64,000 bases of DNA from Gracilibacillus massiliensis. Lineage in GTDB: Bacteria; Bacillota; Bacilli; Bacillales; Amphibacillaceae. Position numbers and translations under genes: made by a program. The stretch spans positions 248,001 to 312,000 of the forward strand of contig NZ_CZRP01000011.1 in assembly GCF_001458115.1 (NCBI RefSeq), in the 5' to 3' direction. The notes under the pieces were generated by a model, which did not search any database, had not been told where the DNA came from, and saw nothing but the letters and a program-made list of their open reading frames with translations. Below, piece after piece: positions 42,510-51,427 of this stretch. Numbering within the stretch: position 1 is the stretch's first letter; each line of letters opens with the position of its first letter.

Positions 42510-43229
42510 ATGAACGTTTTAATTTGGAATGAACACAGACATGAAAAGCAAAATGAAGATGTAGCCAAAATTTATCCAAAAGGTATTCATGGAGCTATTA
42601 AAGAATTTGTAGAGACAGACGATATCCATGTAGAAACCGCAACATTAGATGAACCTGATCACGGCATTACCGATGAAATACTGGCAAAAACAGATGTAAT
42701 GCTATGGTGGGGGCATTTAGCACATCATGAAGTAGCAGATGAAATTGTCGAAAAAGTACATCAACGTGTGTTAGAAGGTATGGGATTAATCGTATTACAT
42801 TCCGGTCATTTCTCGAAAATTTTCCAAAAACTTATGGGAACGGGCTGTGACTTAAAATGGCGTGAAGCAGATGAAAAAGAAAGAATGTGGGTCGTTAATC
42901 CTTCGCATCCAATAGCAGAAGGAATTGGAGAGTACATTGAAATTGAAAAAGAAGAAATGTATGGAGAGCATTTTGATATACCTGCCCCAGATGAACTTGT
43001 TCTTGTAAGCTGGTTCGAAGGTGGAGAAGTTTTTCGTTCAGGCTGTACGTTTCGTCGTGGTCATGGGAAAATCTTTTATTTCCGTCCAGGTCATGAGGCA
43101 TATCCTACCTATTACCATAAAGATGTTCAAAAAGTCATACAAAATGCTGTCCGTTGGGCTAAGCCGACAAACAGAACATTCTCGAGTTATGGCAATGCAA
43201 AACCATTAGAAGATATTAAAGCTAAATAA
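42510..43229 (+). CDS. ThuA-domain protein
   Basis: A 239-residue protein of the ThuA family (class I glutamine amidotransferase-like fold): [49 protein letters not shown], and [20 protein letters not shown]. In rhizobia ThuA/ThuB act on trehalose-type disaccharides, converting them to 3-keto forms. First gene of an operon with two Gfo/Idh oxidoreductases and sugar isomerases, so it probably handles 3-keto sugars or related glycosides; no closer substrate can be read. RBS GGGAGGAAG. Confidence 0.85.
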   Translation: MNVLIWNEHRHEKQNEDVAKIYPKGIHGAIKEFVETDDIHVETATLDEPDHGITDEILAKTDVMLWWGHLAHHEVADEIVEKVHQRVLEGMGLIVLHSGHFSKIFQKLMGTGCDLKWREADEKERMWVVNPSHPIAEGIGEYIEIEKEEMYGEHFDIPAPDELVLVSWFEGGEVFRSGCTFRRGHGKIFYFRPGHEAYPTYYHKDVQKVIQNAVRWAKPTNRTFSSYGNAKPLEDIKAK

Positions 43230-43249
43230 TATAAGAGGAGTGAGTAATA

Positions 43250-44275
43250 ATGAGTAAATTAAAAGTAGCAGTTATTGGTTGTGGGAGCATCGCAATCAAC
43301 CGCCATTTACCGGAATATAAAGCAAATAAACATGTGGAAATTGTAGCCGTTTGTGATGTTTTAGAAGAACGTGCTCAGTTAACTGGTTCAGAGTATAACG
43401 CACCAGCCTATACCGATTATAAAAAAGCTATAACAGAATCTGATGCAGATTTAGTAAGTGTATGCTTACCAAATTATTTACATGCACCCGTATCGATTTT
43501 TGCAGCAGAACAAGGAAAACATGTGCTATGTGAAAAACCGATGGCAACTTCAGAAAAAGAAGCTCAAGATATGATCGCAGCAAGTGAGAAAGCTGGTAAA
43601 AAGTTAATGATTGCACATAACCAACGCTTTGTACCTAGTCACGAAAAAGCAAAACAAATGATTGCTGCAGGAGAGTTAGGCAAATTATATAGTTTCCGTA
43701 CTACTTTTGGTCATGGTGGTCCAGAAGGTTGGAGTATCGATGGAAAAGATAGCTGGTTTTTCCGTAAAGAAGAAGCTTTTATTGGTGCATTAGGTGATTT
43801 AGGTGTCCATAAAGCGGATATGATTCGATATATTTTAGGCGAAGAGTTTACGGAAGTAGCTTCGATGATCGAATCATCTGCGAAAGAAAATAGTGATGTC
43901 GATGATCAGGCAGTAACTATTTTACGTAGTCAGACAGGTATTATCGGAACGTTAACCGCTAGTTGGGCTTATAAAGGTGGAGAAGACAATTCTACTGTCA
44001 TTTATGGTGAAAAAGGTAACTTGCGTCTTGAAGATGATCCGAACTACAGTTTAATCGCAAGTTTTACGGATGGCACAAAAGTAAATTATGAATTAGGTAA
44101 AATTCAAACCAATGATAGTGATGGTCAAACATCGTCTGGAGTGGTTGATCATTTTGTTGATTGCGTACTTCATGATCGCAAGCCATTAATTGATGGAACA
44201 GAAGGTTATAAATCTTTAAAAATAATTCTAGCAGCATTAGAATCGAATCAAACAAAGAAAAATGTTTCACTATAA
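43250..44275 (+). CDS. Gfo/Idh/MocA family oxidoreductase
   Basis: A 341-residue NAD(P)-dependent sugar dehydrogenase: Rossmann GCGSIAINRH near the N-terminus, conserved CEKPMATSEKEAQ (EKP Lys), and LGDLGVHKADMIRYIL with the catalytic His. 20 nt after ThuA, with AGAGGAG as ribosome site. ThuB and the 3-ketoglycoside-forming oxidoreductases belong to this family. It should oxidise or reduce a carbon of a hexose or glycoside. Confidence 0.9.
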   Translation: MSKLKVAVIGCGSIAINRHLPEYKANKHVEIVAVCDVLEERAQLTGSEYNAPAYTDYKKAITESDADLVSVCLPNYLHAPVSIFAAEQGKHVLCEKPMATSEKEAQDMIAASEKAGKKLMIAHNQRFVPSHEKAKQMIAAGELGKLYSFRTTFGHGGPEGWSIDGKDSWFFRKEEAFIGALGDLGVHKADMIRYILGEEFTEVASMIESSAKENSDVDDQAVTILRSQTGIIGTLTASWAYKGGEDNSTVIYGEKGNLRLEDDPNYSLIASFTDGTKVNYELGKIQTNDSDGQTSSGVVDHFVDCVLHDRKPLIDGTEGYKSLKIILAALESNQTKKNVSL

Positions 44276-44296
44276 GTTTTACGAGGAGGCATATAT

Positions 44297-45265
44297 ATGA
44301 AGTTAGGTGTTTTCACAGTACTATTCGCAGACAAAAACTTTGAAGAAATGCTTGATCATGTCAAAGCGAGCGGTTTAGATGCCGTAGAAATAGGAACCGG
44401 TGGTTATCCAGGTGATGCCCATTGTAAAATAGATGAACTTTTAAATGACGCATCAAAACGAGATGCATATTTAAAAGCAGTAGCAGACCGAGGTTTAACG
44501 ATTAGTGCTTTCAGCTGTCACGGTAATCCATTAACACCAGATCAGGCATTTGCTGAAGAAAGTGACGAAATCTTGCGAAAAACCATTGAATTAGCAGGTT
44601 TAACAGGTGTGCCAGTTGTCAATTGTTTCTCAGGGACACCAGGAGATCAAGAAAATGCTAAAGCTCCGAACTGGCCTGTAGCACCTTGGCCGAATGAATT
44701 CGCTGAAGTACTAGATTGGCAATGGGAAGAAAAGCTTGTACCTTACTGGAAAGAGATCGGTGAAATAGCTGAAAAACATAAGGTGAAGATTGGTATTGAG
44801 TTGCACGCAGGCTTTTTAGTGCATACGCCATATACTATGTTAAAGTTACGTGAAAAAACGAGTCCAGCAATTGGTGCAAATCTTGATCCTAGTCATCTGT
44901 GGTGGCAAGGGATTGATCCTGTCGCAGCAATCAAGATATTAGGAAAAGAAGATGCCATCCATCATTTTCATGCGAAAGATACCTATATTGATCAGGATAA
45001 TGTTAACATGTATGGTTTAACCGATATGCAACCATACGGAAATATCCAAACAAGAGCATGGAACTTCAGATCTGTAGGTTGTGGTCACGGTTTAGAGGAA
45101 TGGTCCAATATGATAAGTGCGTTAAGAACCTATGGTTATGATTATGTCGTAAGTATTGAACATGAAGATCCAATTATGTCAATTAATGAAGGTTTTTCTC
45201 GAGCAGTGGATAATTTAAAAGCAGTTAATATTAAAGAGAGTCCAACAGATATGTGGTGGGCATAA
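44297..45265 (+). CDS. Sugar phosphate isomerase/epimerase (TIM-barrel)
   Basis: A 322-residue xylose-isomerase-like TIM barrel. Metal-ligand pattern: KIGIELHAGFLVHT (Glu), ANLDPSHLWWQGIDP (Asp/His), HFHAKDTYID and VSIEHEDPI (Glu). No sugar-phosphate-specific loop is obvious. Strong GAGGAGG before ATG. In operons with Gfo/Idh proteins such enzymes can epimerise, isomerise or cleave keto sugars; 3-keto-glycoside hydrolases of this fold are known. Confidence 0.88.
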   Translation: MKLGVFTVLFADKNFEEMLDHVKASGLDAVEIGTGGYPGDAHCKIDELLNDASKRDAYLKAVADRGLTISAFSCHGNPLTPDQAFAEESDEILRKTIELAGLTGVPVVNCFSGTPGDQENAKAPNWPVAPWPNEFAEVLDWQWEEKLVPYWKEIGEIAEKHKVKIGIELHAGFLVHTPYTMLKLREKTSPAIGANLDPSHLWWQGIDPVAAIKILGKEDAIHHFHAKDTYIDQDNVNMYGLTDMQPYGNIQTRAWNFRSVGCGHGLEEWSNMISALRTYGYDYVVSIEHEDPIMSINEGFSRAVDNLKAVNIKESPTDMWWA

Positions 45266-45280
45266 GGAAGGACGATGAGG

Positions 45281-46321
45281 ATGACAAAGCTTAGAGTAGG
45301 TTTAATTGGTGCAGGAGGAATTGCCACAGATGTGCACCTTCCAGCATATAAAAATATTTCAGAACAAGTTGAAGTTGTTGCAATAGCAGATGTTGCGTAT
45401 GAACGTGCACAATCAGTAGCAAAAGAGCATGGGATTCCAGAAGCATTTGATAGTTATCAAAGTATGTTAGAAAAAGTAGATTTGGATGCAGTCAGTGTAT
45501 GTGTACCAAATAAATTTCATAACGAGTCAGCAATTGCAGCTTTAAATGCCGGTTGTCATGTACTGTGTGAAAAACCACCAGCGATGAACCAAGAAGAAGC
45601 AATCGAAATGGAAGAAGCAGCAACTAAGTCAGGAAAATTATTAATGTACGGTTTTCATTATCGCTTTCAATCTGAAACTCAAGCCGCTAAACGATTTATT
45701 GATGCTGGAGAATTTGGAGAAATTTACGCTGGACGTGTTCAAGCGATAAGAAGAAGAGGTATTCCTGGATGGGGAGTATTTACCAATAAGGAATTACAAG
45801 GTGGAGGCCCACTAATTGATATTGGTGTCCATATGTTAGATACGGCACTTTATCTAATGGGTTATCCTGAACCAGAAGTCGTTTTAGGGCAAACACACCA
45901 ACAAATAGGTACAAAAAAAGGTGTAGGCTTACTTGGTGAATGGGATTATCAAAACTATACGGTCGAGGATATGGCTGTTGGGATGATCACTTTTAAAAAT
46001 GGTGCCTCACTTGTACTGGAATCTGCTTTCGCAGCCAATGTAGAAAAACGTGATACCATGCAGGTTTCCTTAATGGGCAATAAAGGTGGCGCAGATATTT
46101 TTCCACTGAAGATGTACCAGGAAAAACATGATACATTAATTGATCTTACACCTGCATATTTACCACAAATAAATGCACATGAAACAGAGATCCATACATT
46201 TGTAAAAGATTGTCTAGAAGGCAATATAACCGATAACTTTGCCAAACAAGGAACTAACATCCAAAAAATTATCGACGGACTCTACCAATCCGCCCAAACA
46301 GGCAAAGCAGTTAATTTATAA
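45281..46321 (+). CDS. Gfo/Idh/MocA family oxidoreductase (second copy)
   Basis: A 346-residue paralogue of the oxidoreductase two genes upstream: Rossmann GLIGAGGIATDVHLPAYKN, CEKPPAMNQEEAIEMEEAA, GGPLIDIGVHMLDTALYLMG. ATG 45275 is in frame but GGAAGG is better spaced for ATG 45281. Two Idh proteins in one operon suggest consecutive or reversible redox steps, for example oxidation of one sugar carbon and later reduction of the product. Confidence 0.9.
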   Translation: MTKLRVGLIGAGGIATDVHLPAYKNISEQVEVVAIADVAYERAQSVAKEHGIPEAFDSYQSMLEKVDLDAVSVCVPNKFHNESAIAALNAGCHVLCEKPPAMNQEEAIEMEEAATKSGKLLMYGFHYRFQSETQAAKRFIDAGEFGEIYAGRVQAIRRRGIPGWGVFTNKELQGGGPLIDIGVHMLDTALYLMGYPEPEVVLGQTHQQIGTKKGVGLLGEWDYQNYTVEDMAVGMITFKNGASLVLESAFAANVEKRDTMQVSLMGNKGGADIFPLKMYQEKHDTLIDLTPAYLPQINAHETEIHTFVKDCLEGNITDNFAKQGTNIQKIIDGLYQSAQTGKAVNL

Positions 46322-46360
46322 GACAGATCAATTAAATTTAAGTCCGTATAGATACAACTC

Positions 46361-46520
46361 TTCACGGGAATTGAGGTGCTGTTAACGGGAATTATGGTTC
46401 GCTTGACGGGAATTATGCTTTTTTCCCGTGAAGCCGAAGATAATTCACGTTAAGAAGAAGAGGATTCCAGTGAAGAGAGATTGAATTCCCGTCAAGCGTG
46501 TGTAGATTCCCGTGAAGAGG
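46361..46520. repeat. Cluster of inverted CACGGGAAT repeats (copy 1)
   Basis: Three units in one orientation (TTCACGGGAATT 46361; TTAACGGGAATTATG 46382; TTGACGGGAATTATG 46403) are followed by five in the other (TTTCCCGTGAAG 46422; AATTCACGTTAAG; GATTCCAGTGAAG; AATTCCCGTCAAGC 46484; GATTCCCGTGAAG 46505). Many pair with each other: GCTTGACGGGAATT is exactly complementary to AATTCCCGTCAAGC. It fills the 46322-46623 gap, which has no gene. Confidence 0.9.
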
Positions 46521-46623
46521 AAAATTCTACGGAGCTTATAATTATCACGAGTTAGCAGCATGTGTTTAATAAGCAGAAGCATGGAAAATATAACAATATT
46601 AGATCGAGGAGAGTGAAAAATTA

Positions 46624-47385
46624 ATGGGAAAGATTGCGATTCAATTATATTCAGTTCGTGAACATACGACAAAGGACTTTTTAGTTACACTCCGAAAGTT
46701 AGGTGACATGGGCTATGAAGCGGTACAATTTGCCGGATTTTTTGATACGCCAGCAGAAGAATTGAAGCAAGTTATGGATCAATCTGGTTTAGTTGCTGCA
46801 GGTAGTCATATGCCTTTTGCTAGTTTAACAGGTGATCAACTAGAGTCTTCCTTAACATACAACCGTACGATCGGAAATGATTTAATTATCTGTCCGATCT
46901 TGCCTGATGAATATCGACAAGATGAAGGTGCTTATTACCGAGCAGCCGAAGAATTAAATGAAATTGGTCGTAAATGTAAGGAAAATGGTTTTACATTTGC
47001 TTATCATAATCACGACATGGAATTTTTTGATTTAGGCAATGGCAAAAGAGGTTTTGATATTTTATTTGAAGAGACAGACCGAGAATATGTGAAAATGGAA
47101 CTAGATTGTTATTGGGCTACACATGCTGGAGTAGATCCATTACAAACGATAAAAAGCTATGATGATTTAGTAGTATCCTTACACATTAAAGATATGACAA
47201 TAGAGAATGGTGAAAAAAGAAGTATTGAAATTGGAAAAGGTACGTTAGATATTGAAACATTATGGCAGACTGGTGAAGCAGTAGGCGTAGACTGGTATGT
47301 TATAGAGCAAGAGCATTTTGATGGCGATCCTTTAGATAGTTCGAAAGAGAATGTTGTTAATTTGAAAAAATTGATTAATTCTTAA
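46624..47385 (+). CDS. Sugar phosphate isomerase/epimerase (second, shorter)
   Basis: A 253-residue xylose-isomerase-like TIM barrel: IQLYSVREHTTKDF, FAYHNHDMEFFD, VKMELDCYWATHAGVDP, VSLHIKDM and VIEQEHFDGDP, the metal-ligand order of the family. This resembles the short IolE/Hyi-type or 3-keto-glycoside hydrolase-type proteins found with Gfo/Idh genes. RBS GAGGAGAG before ATG. It is cut off from the upstream four genes by the 160-bp palindromic repeat cluster, but no new promoter was recognised, so it may be read through from them. Confidence 0.85.
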   Translation: MGKIAIQLYSVREHTTKDFLVTLRKLGDMGYEAVQFAGFFDTPAEELKQVMDQSGLVAAGSHMPFASLTGDQLESSLTYNRTIGNDLIICPILPDEYRQDEGAYYRAAEELNEIGRKCKENGFTFAYHNHDMEFFDLGNGKRGFDILFEETDREYVKMELDCYWATHAGVDPLQTIKSYDDLVVSLHIKDMTIENGEKRSIEIGKGTLDIETLWQTGEAVGVDWYVIEQEHFDGDPLDSSKENVVNLKKLINS

Positions 47386-47406
47386 ATATTATTTTTTGAA
47401 GTACTT

Positions 47407-47460
47407 CCCTATATCTCCAACCTTTATGTAGCATGGGTTGGTAAGGTATAGGGTTTTTGT
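47407..47460 (+). terminator. Terminator after the isomerase gene
   Basis: Two-part stem: CCCTATA ... TATAGGG outside, CCAACC ... GGTTGG inside, followed by TTTTTGTTTTTTT. Confidence 0.85.
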
Positions 47461-47518
47461 TTTTTTATAGGATAATAGAAAAAGTTGATGTTTTTATGAT
47501 AACGATTCATTTATTTTA

Positions 47519-47645
47519 TGTTATAATGAAACCGGTATCCTTTAATGTTAGTTGATATACAGGAGTACATAGTAAAAACACAATCGAAAGCGTTGCAAAA
47601 GTGAATAAACTATATTATTTTAACATTAAACGGAAACCGATTTCC
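47519..47645 (+). promoter_or_regulatory. Promoter and LacI-like operator before the GH1 gene
   Basis: Extended -10 TGTTATAAT (TATAAT 47522-47527) and a long leader of about 180 nt. Within it are a cre-like GAAAGCG sequence (47585-47598, CGAAAGCGTTGCAA, a poor match) and the dyad GGAAA-CCGA-TTTCC (47632-47645), a plausible LacI-type operator. No regulator gene is next to it. Confidence 0.5.
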
Positions 47646-47709
47646 TTCTTCGTGAAGTTAATACTTTCAGCAATTTTAATTAAACTATAGATTTTGGAGG
47701 GGTTTTAAA

Positions 47710-49053
47710 ATGGCAATTATACAATTTCCGAAAGATATGAAATGGGGAACTGCAACAGCTTCCTATCAAATAGAAGGAGCTACAAGTGAAGGTGGTCGAG
47801 GTGTATCGATTTGGGATACATTTTCTAAAACACCTGGAAATGTCGTCAATGGTGATAACGGAGATGTAGCATGTGATAGTTATCATCGCTATGAAGAAGA
47901 CGTAGAAATCATGAAAGAACTTGGAATTGATGTCTACCGCTTTTCGGTAGCATGGCCGAGAATTTTTCCGAATGGAACAGGTGAAGTAAATCAAGAAGGT
48001 TTGGATTATTATCATCGCTTAGTCGATAAGTTATTGGAAGCAGGTATTGAGCCTATGTGTACGCTCTATCACTGGGATCTTCCCCAAGCTTTGCAAGATA
48101 AAGGTGGATGGAATAACCGTGAAACGATCGATGCTTTTGTAAACTATGCAGAAGTAATGTTTAAAGAATTTTCGGGTAAAATTAAACAATGGCTGACTCT
48201 AAACGAGCCATGGTGTATCTCTTTTTTATCGAATTTTATCGGGATTCATGCACCAGGCAATCAAGACTTGCAATTAGCAACACAAATTTCTCACCATTTA
48301 CTTGTGGCTCACGGTAAAACAGTGAAAAAATTTCGTGAATTAGGATTCGATGGACAGATCGGTTTTGCACCGAATACCACTTGGTTAGAGCCATACAGTA
48401 ATCGTCAGGAAGATATTGATGCATGTAATCGCGAAATCGGCTGGTATATTGAATGGTTTATGGACCCTGTTTTCAAAGGAACATATCCACAATTTTTAGT
48501 AGATTGGTTTAAGAAAAAAGGAGTGGAATTAGATATTCAAGAGGGTGATATGGAGATTATCAATCAGCCTGTTGATTTCCTTGGAATAAATTATTATACA
48601 GGTCATATTGCCCGCTATAAAGAAAATGAGGGTCTTCTTGACTGGGAAATGGTGGAAATGAATTATGAGCGAACAGATATTGGTTGGCCGATTTTCCCTG
48701 AAGGGTTTTATAATGTATTAATGCGCATTAAAGATAGTTACGGTGATATCCCGATCTATATTACTGAAAATGGATCCTGTTATAATGACGAACCGGAAAA
48801 TGGACGTGTAAAAGATGCAGGTCGTATTAATTATCTACAACAACATTTAACAGCTTTAAGCCGTGCTATTGCTTCTGGTGTAAATGTAAAAGGGTATATC
48901 ACTTGGTCATTAATGGATAACTTTGAATGGGCAGAAGGATATACTATGCGATTTGGAATTGTTCACGTCAACTACAGAACACTAGAACGCACGAAAAAAG
49001 ATAGCTACTATTGGTTTAAACAAACGATTGATAATAATTGGTTTGAAAAATAA
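47710..49053 (+). CDS. GH1 beta-glucosidase (non-phospho type)
   Basis: A 447-residue cytoplasmic GH1 enzyme that releases glucose or related sugars from beta-glycosides. Acid/base E166 in WLTLNEPWC and nucleophile E353 in YITENGS. Near the C-terminus NFEWAEGYTMRFG carries Glu rather than the Ser/Lys of phospho-beta-glucosidases, so unphosphorylated substrates are expected, in keeping with ABC or symport uptake rather than PTS. No signal peptide. Strong GGAGGGG ribosome site. Single gene with its own terminator. Confidence 0.95.
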   Translation: MAIIQFPKDMKWGTATASYQIEGATSEGGRGVSIWDTFSKTPGNVVNGDNGDVACDSYHRYEEDVEIMKELGIDVYRFSVAWPRIFPNGTGEVNQEGLDYYHRLVDKLLEAGIEPMCTLYHWDLPQALQDKGGWNNRETIDAFVNYAEVMFKEFSGKIKQWLTLNEPWCISFLSNFIGIHAPGNQDLQLATQISHHLLVAHGKTVKKFRELGFDGQIGFAPNTTWLEPYSNRQEDIDACNREIGWYIEWFMDPVFKGTYPQFLVDWFKKKGVELDIQEGDMEIINQPVDFLGINYYTGHIARYKENEGLLDWEMVEMNYERTDIGWPIFPEGFYNVLMRIKDSYGDIPIYITENGSCYNDEPENGRVKDAGRINYLQQHLTALSRAIASGVNVKGYITWSLMDNFEWAEGYTMRFGIVHVNYRTLERTKKDSYYWFKQTIDNNWFEK

Positions 49054-49057
49054 ATTC

Positions 49058-49092
49058 AAAAAACAGGGTTGCGAAGGCAGCTCTGTTTTTTT
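49058..49092 (+). terminator. Terminator after the GH1 gene
   Basis: 15-bp stem AAAAAACAGGGTTGC / GCAGCTCTGTTTTTT (two G-U pairs) with 4-nt loop and T-run. Confidence 0.85.
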
Positions 49093-49171
49093 ATGTGTAA
49101 TTATAAACTAAACAGATACACAACATCTATGGTAAAATTGGTCATTATATGATAACAAGGGGGGGACGAGT

Positions 49172-50065
49172 GTGGATTTTAAACATCTCCAGTACTTTCT
49201 GGAAGTAACAAACACAGAAAACTTTACACAAGCAGCCGAAAATTTATATATTACACAGCCTGCACTCAGTAGAATCATTAAAGCATTGGAAGATGAGTTA
49301 GGTGTTCCTCTTTTTATTCGATCTCGTAAAAAAATTCAGTTGACAGATGCCGGAATGGTGCTTCGCAAACATGCTTCAACCATTGTTAGCCAGTTACATC
49401 TACTTGATGATGAAATGGATCAACTGCGAACTATTAAAACAGGTCATATTCGTATTGGCCTTCCAACTGTAGTGAATTCTTTCTTTTTTTCAAAATTGAT
49501 TGCGGAGTTTCATGATTTATATCCTGGAGTAACATTTCAATTAGAGGAATATGGATCAAAAATAATAGAAGAAAAATTGACGAATGGGGAATTAGATTGT
49601 GGCGTATCGGTATTAACCAACCAGCACCCATCGTTTGATTATTATACTTTTGTCGAAGATACGTTGAATTTAGTAGTGGCAGAAAACCATTTATTAGCAA
49701 AAAAACAAGAGATTAAAATAGAAAATCTTAAAGATGAGTCTTTTATTATGTTCAATCAAGACTTTGAATCACGAAACATTATTATTAATGCATGTAAAAA
49801 AGCAGGGTTCACTCCTAAGATTGTTTCTGAAACCTCTCAAATTGATTTCTTAGAAGAAATGGTTGCTACACGTTTAGGTGTTACCTTATTACCGAGTAGC
49901 ACGAGTAAGGAACTGACCAAAAATATAAAAAGTATTCCCATACATAATCCAAAAATCACATGGAGTCTTGCGTTTATTTGGAAAAAAGATACTTATCTTT
50001 CTCAAACAAATAAACAATTTATCAATTTTACTAAAGAAAAATTAATTACACATAATGCAACCTAA
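49172..50065 (+). CDS. LysR family transcriptional regulator
   Basis: A 297-residue regulator: winged HTH at residues 1-60 (MDFKHLQYFLEVTNTENFTQ; LYITQPALSRIIKALEDELG) and a LysR substrate-binding domain (GHIRIGLPTVVNSFF; ELDCGVSVL). GTG start after AAGGGGGGG. It follows the GH1 gene and is not divergent from any gene, so its target is unclear. The CynR/CysL-like group is likely; the effector is unknown. Closed by a small terminator. Confidence 0.92.
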   Translation: MDFKHLQYFLEVTNTENFTQAAENLYITQPALSRIIKALEDELGVPLFIRSRKKIQLTDAGMVLRKHASTIVSQLHLLDDEMDQLRTIKTGHIRIGLPTVVNSFFFSKLIAEFHDLYPGVTFQLEEYGSKIIEEKLTNGELDCGVSVLTNQHPSFDYYTFVEDTLNLVVAENHLLAKKQEIKIENLKDESFIMFNQDFESRNIIINACKKAGFTPKIVSETSQIDFLEEMVATRLGVTLLPSSTSKELTKNIKSIPIHNPKITWSLAFIWKKDTYLSQTNKQFINFTKEKLITHNAT

Positions 50066-50096
50066 ACTTACCGAGAGAAAACGGTGAGTTTTTTTT
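50064..50096 (+). terminator. Terminator after the LysR gene
   Basis: AAACTTACCG / CGGTGAGTTT stem (one T-G pair) with 8-nt loop and T-run; overlaps the stop codon. Confidence 0.8.
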
Positions 50097-50249
50097 GTAA
50101 GAAAAAAATTAAACTGAATTCGTTTCCATTCAATTTGCTTATCTTAAGCATACGATATTCGTATTGTACTTCAACTGACCTGAGGGATTATAATTTATAG
50201 GTGGCAGGATTGGTAGAGAAAATGGTTATTTTTTAGGGGTGACAATATA

Positions 50250-50765
50250 ATGGAAACAAAAAAGATGAAAGACACTAGAGTAGTACAAACAGATCAAGTG
50301 TTAATAAATGATTTAAACAACTATCACTCACTTTTTGGTGGGGTTTTAATGAAGAAGATGGATGCTTGTGCGACCCTATCGGCTAGAAGACACTCACGTA
50401 TTAAAGAATGTGTAACAGCATCCACAGATTCCGTACATTTCATTGCACCTATTCGCCAGACAGATTCCGTTTGTATTGAATCGTTTGTTACGTATTCTGG
50501 AAAAAGTTCAATGGAGATTTTTTGTAAAGTCATTGCAGAAGATTTAGAAACAGGCAACAGAAGGCATGCAGCTACTGCCTTTTTTACATTTGTAGCAATT
50601 GGGCCAGATAAAAAGCCGGCACATGTACCGAAAGTAATTCCTGAGTCTAAAGAAGAAAAATATTTATATGAGACAAGCAGTGAACGAGTTAAAATTAGAG
50701 ATATAAAGAGAAAACAAAGCAAAGAATTAATCTCTAATATATCATTAGATAAACCTTGGGATTAA
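50250..50765 (+). CDS. Acyl-CoA thioesterase (YkhA-like hotdog fold)
   Basis: A 171-residue hotdog-fold thioesterase: TDQVLINDLNNYHSLFGGVLMKKMDACATLSARRHSR-type start (conserved N..H..G..L..D) and ITASTDSVHFIAPIR-like TASTDSVHFIAPIRQTDSV, of the acyl-CoA hydrolase family. The C-terminal 40 residues (SKEEKYLYETSSERVKIRDI) are charged and form the usual extension. ATG after TTTTTTAGGGGTG. 12 nt upstream of a small unknown gene, so probably co-transcribed. Confidence 0.88.
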   Translation: METKKMKDTRVVQTDQVLINDLNNYHSLFGGVLMKKMDACATLSARRHSRIKECVTASTDSVHFIAPIRQTDSVCIESFVTYSGKSSMEIFCKVIAEDLETGNRRHAATAFFTFVAIGPDKKPAHVPKVIPESKEEKYLYETSSERVKIRDIKRKQSKELISNISLDKPWD

Positions 50766-50777
50766 AGGAGAGATTGT

Positions 50778-51149
50778 ATGATTATATCTACTAATGTTCA
50801 AGAATTACAGAATGTCCAAAAAGCAGTTGAAAGGTTGCGAATGGAGCGACCAGCACAATTTCAACAATTTAAAAATATAATAGAATTGACTCGTCAATTA
50901 CAATATGGTTTTCAATATTTAGGTTGTTTATTAATGGATGAAAGCATTAGCGAATTTCAGCCTAAAGTCGAGGATAGTTATGTTCAATCCATTTTTCAAC
51001 GAGAAGTAAATGAACTTAAAAAGGCACATGCATTTGATCAAGTAAGAGAATTATTAGCTAAGTATAAAGATGTAAGTTATGACCACATTTGTAAAATAGT
51101 TTTAGGAAAAGAGTTAGATATGTTAGTTGGACCAACGGTAGTTAGATAA
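50778..51149 (+). CDS. Hypothetical 123-residue protein
   Basis: Not recognised. A soluble, mostly helical protein with a pattern of charged and aromatic residues (QFKNIIELTRQLQYGFQYLG; VNELKKAHAFDQVRELLAKY). No signal peptide, no membrane helix, no metal motif beyond single Cys. AAAGGAG 10 nt before ATG gives good start support, and the 12-nt gap to the thioesterase gene suggests one transcript. Followed by a strong terminator. Confidence 0.7.
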   Translation: MIISTNVQELQNVQKAVERLRMERPAQFQQFKNIIELTRQLQYGFQYLGCLLMDESISEFQPKVEDSYVQSIFQREVNELKKAHAFDQVRELLAKYKDVSYDHICKIVLGKELDMLVGPTVVR

Positions 51150-51161
51150 TTGTAAAAGATG

Positions 51162-51193
51162 AAATCCAAACGAACAGGTTCGTTTGGATTTTA
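51162..51193 (+). terminator. TCCAAACGA-type terminator before the giant enzymes
   Basis: Perfect 14-bp stem AAATCCAAACGAAC / GTTCGTTTGGATTT with a 2-nt loop and TTTA. Stem core as in the other terminators of the family. Confidence 0.85.
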
Positions 51194-51330
51194 TGCATAT
51201 TTAAATAGTTTTTATTGTAAAGCATTCGCTTAGGTTGACTACTCTGCTTCTTACGATGTTTTCCAGAAAGTAAAAATAGACGTAAAAAAAGTAAAAAAAA
51301 TGATAATAACAAAATTATTAGTGTGTAATA

Positions 51331-51345
51331 ATGAAAGCGCATTCA
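51331..51345 (+). promoter_or_regulatory. cre site before the GH59-GH43 gene
   Basis: ATGAAAGCGCATTCA matches all fixed positions of WTGNAANCGNWWNCA and overlaps a TAATAA -10-like sequence, so CcpA repression is expected. A clear -35 was not found. No other feature in the 51194-51427 stretch. Confidence 0.7.
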
Positions 51346-51427
51346 TAATAGGGAGGTGTGATCTGTTTCCATCAAGAACTACATAAATGACATTCAGTCT
51401 AATATCATAGGAGGGAATATATAACTC

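Noticed and set aside
46361-46520. CRISPR array
   Set aside because: The units are short, alternate in orientation and pair with each other; spacers are not of constant length and no cas genes are present.
46445-46672. Minus-strand 75-codon frame
   Set aside because: It overlaps the palindromic repeat cluster and the start of the isomerase gene and has no ribosome site or recognisable protein features.
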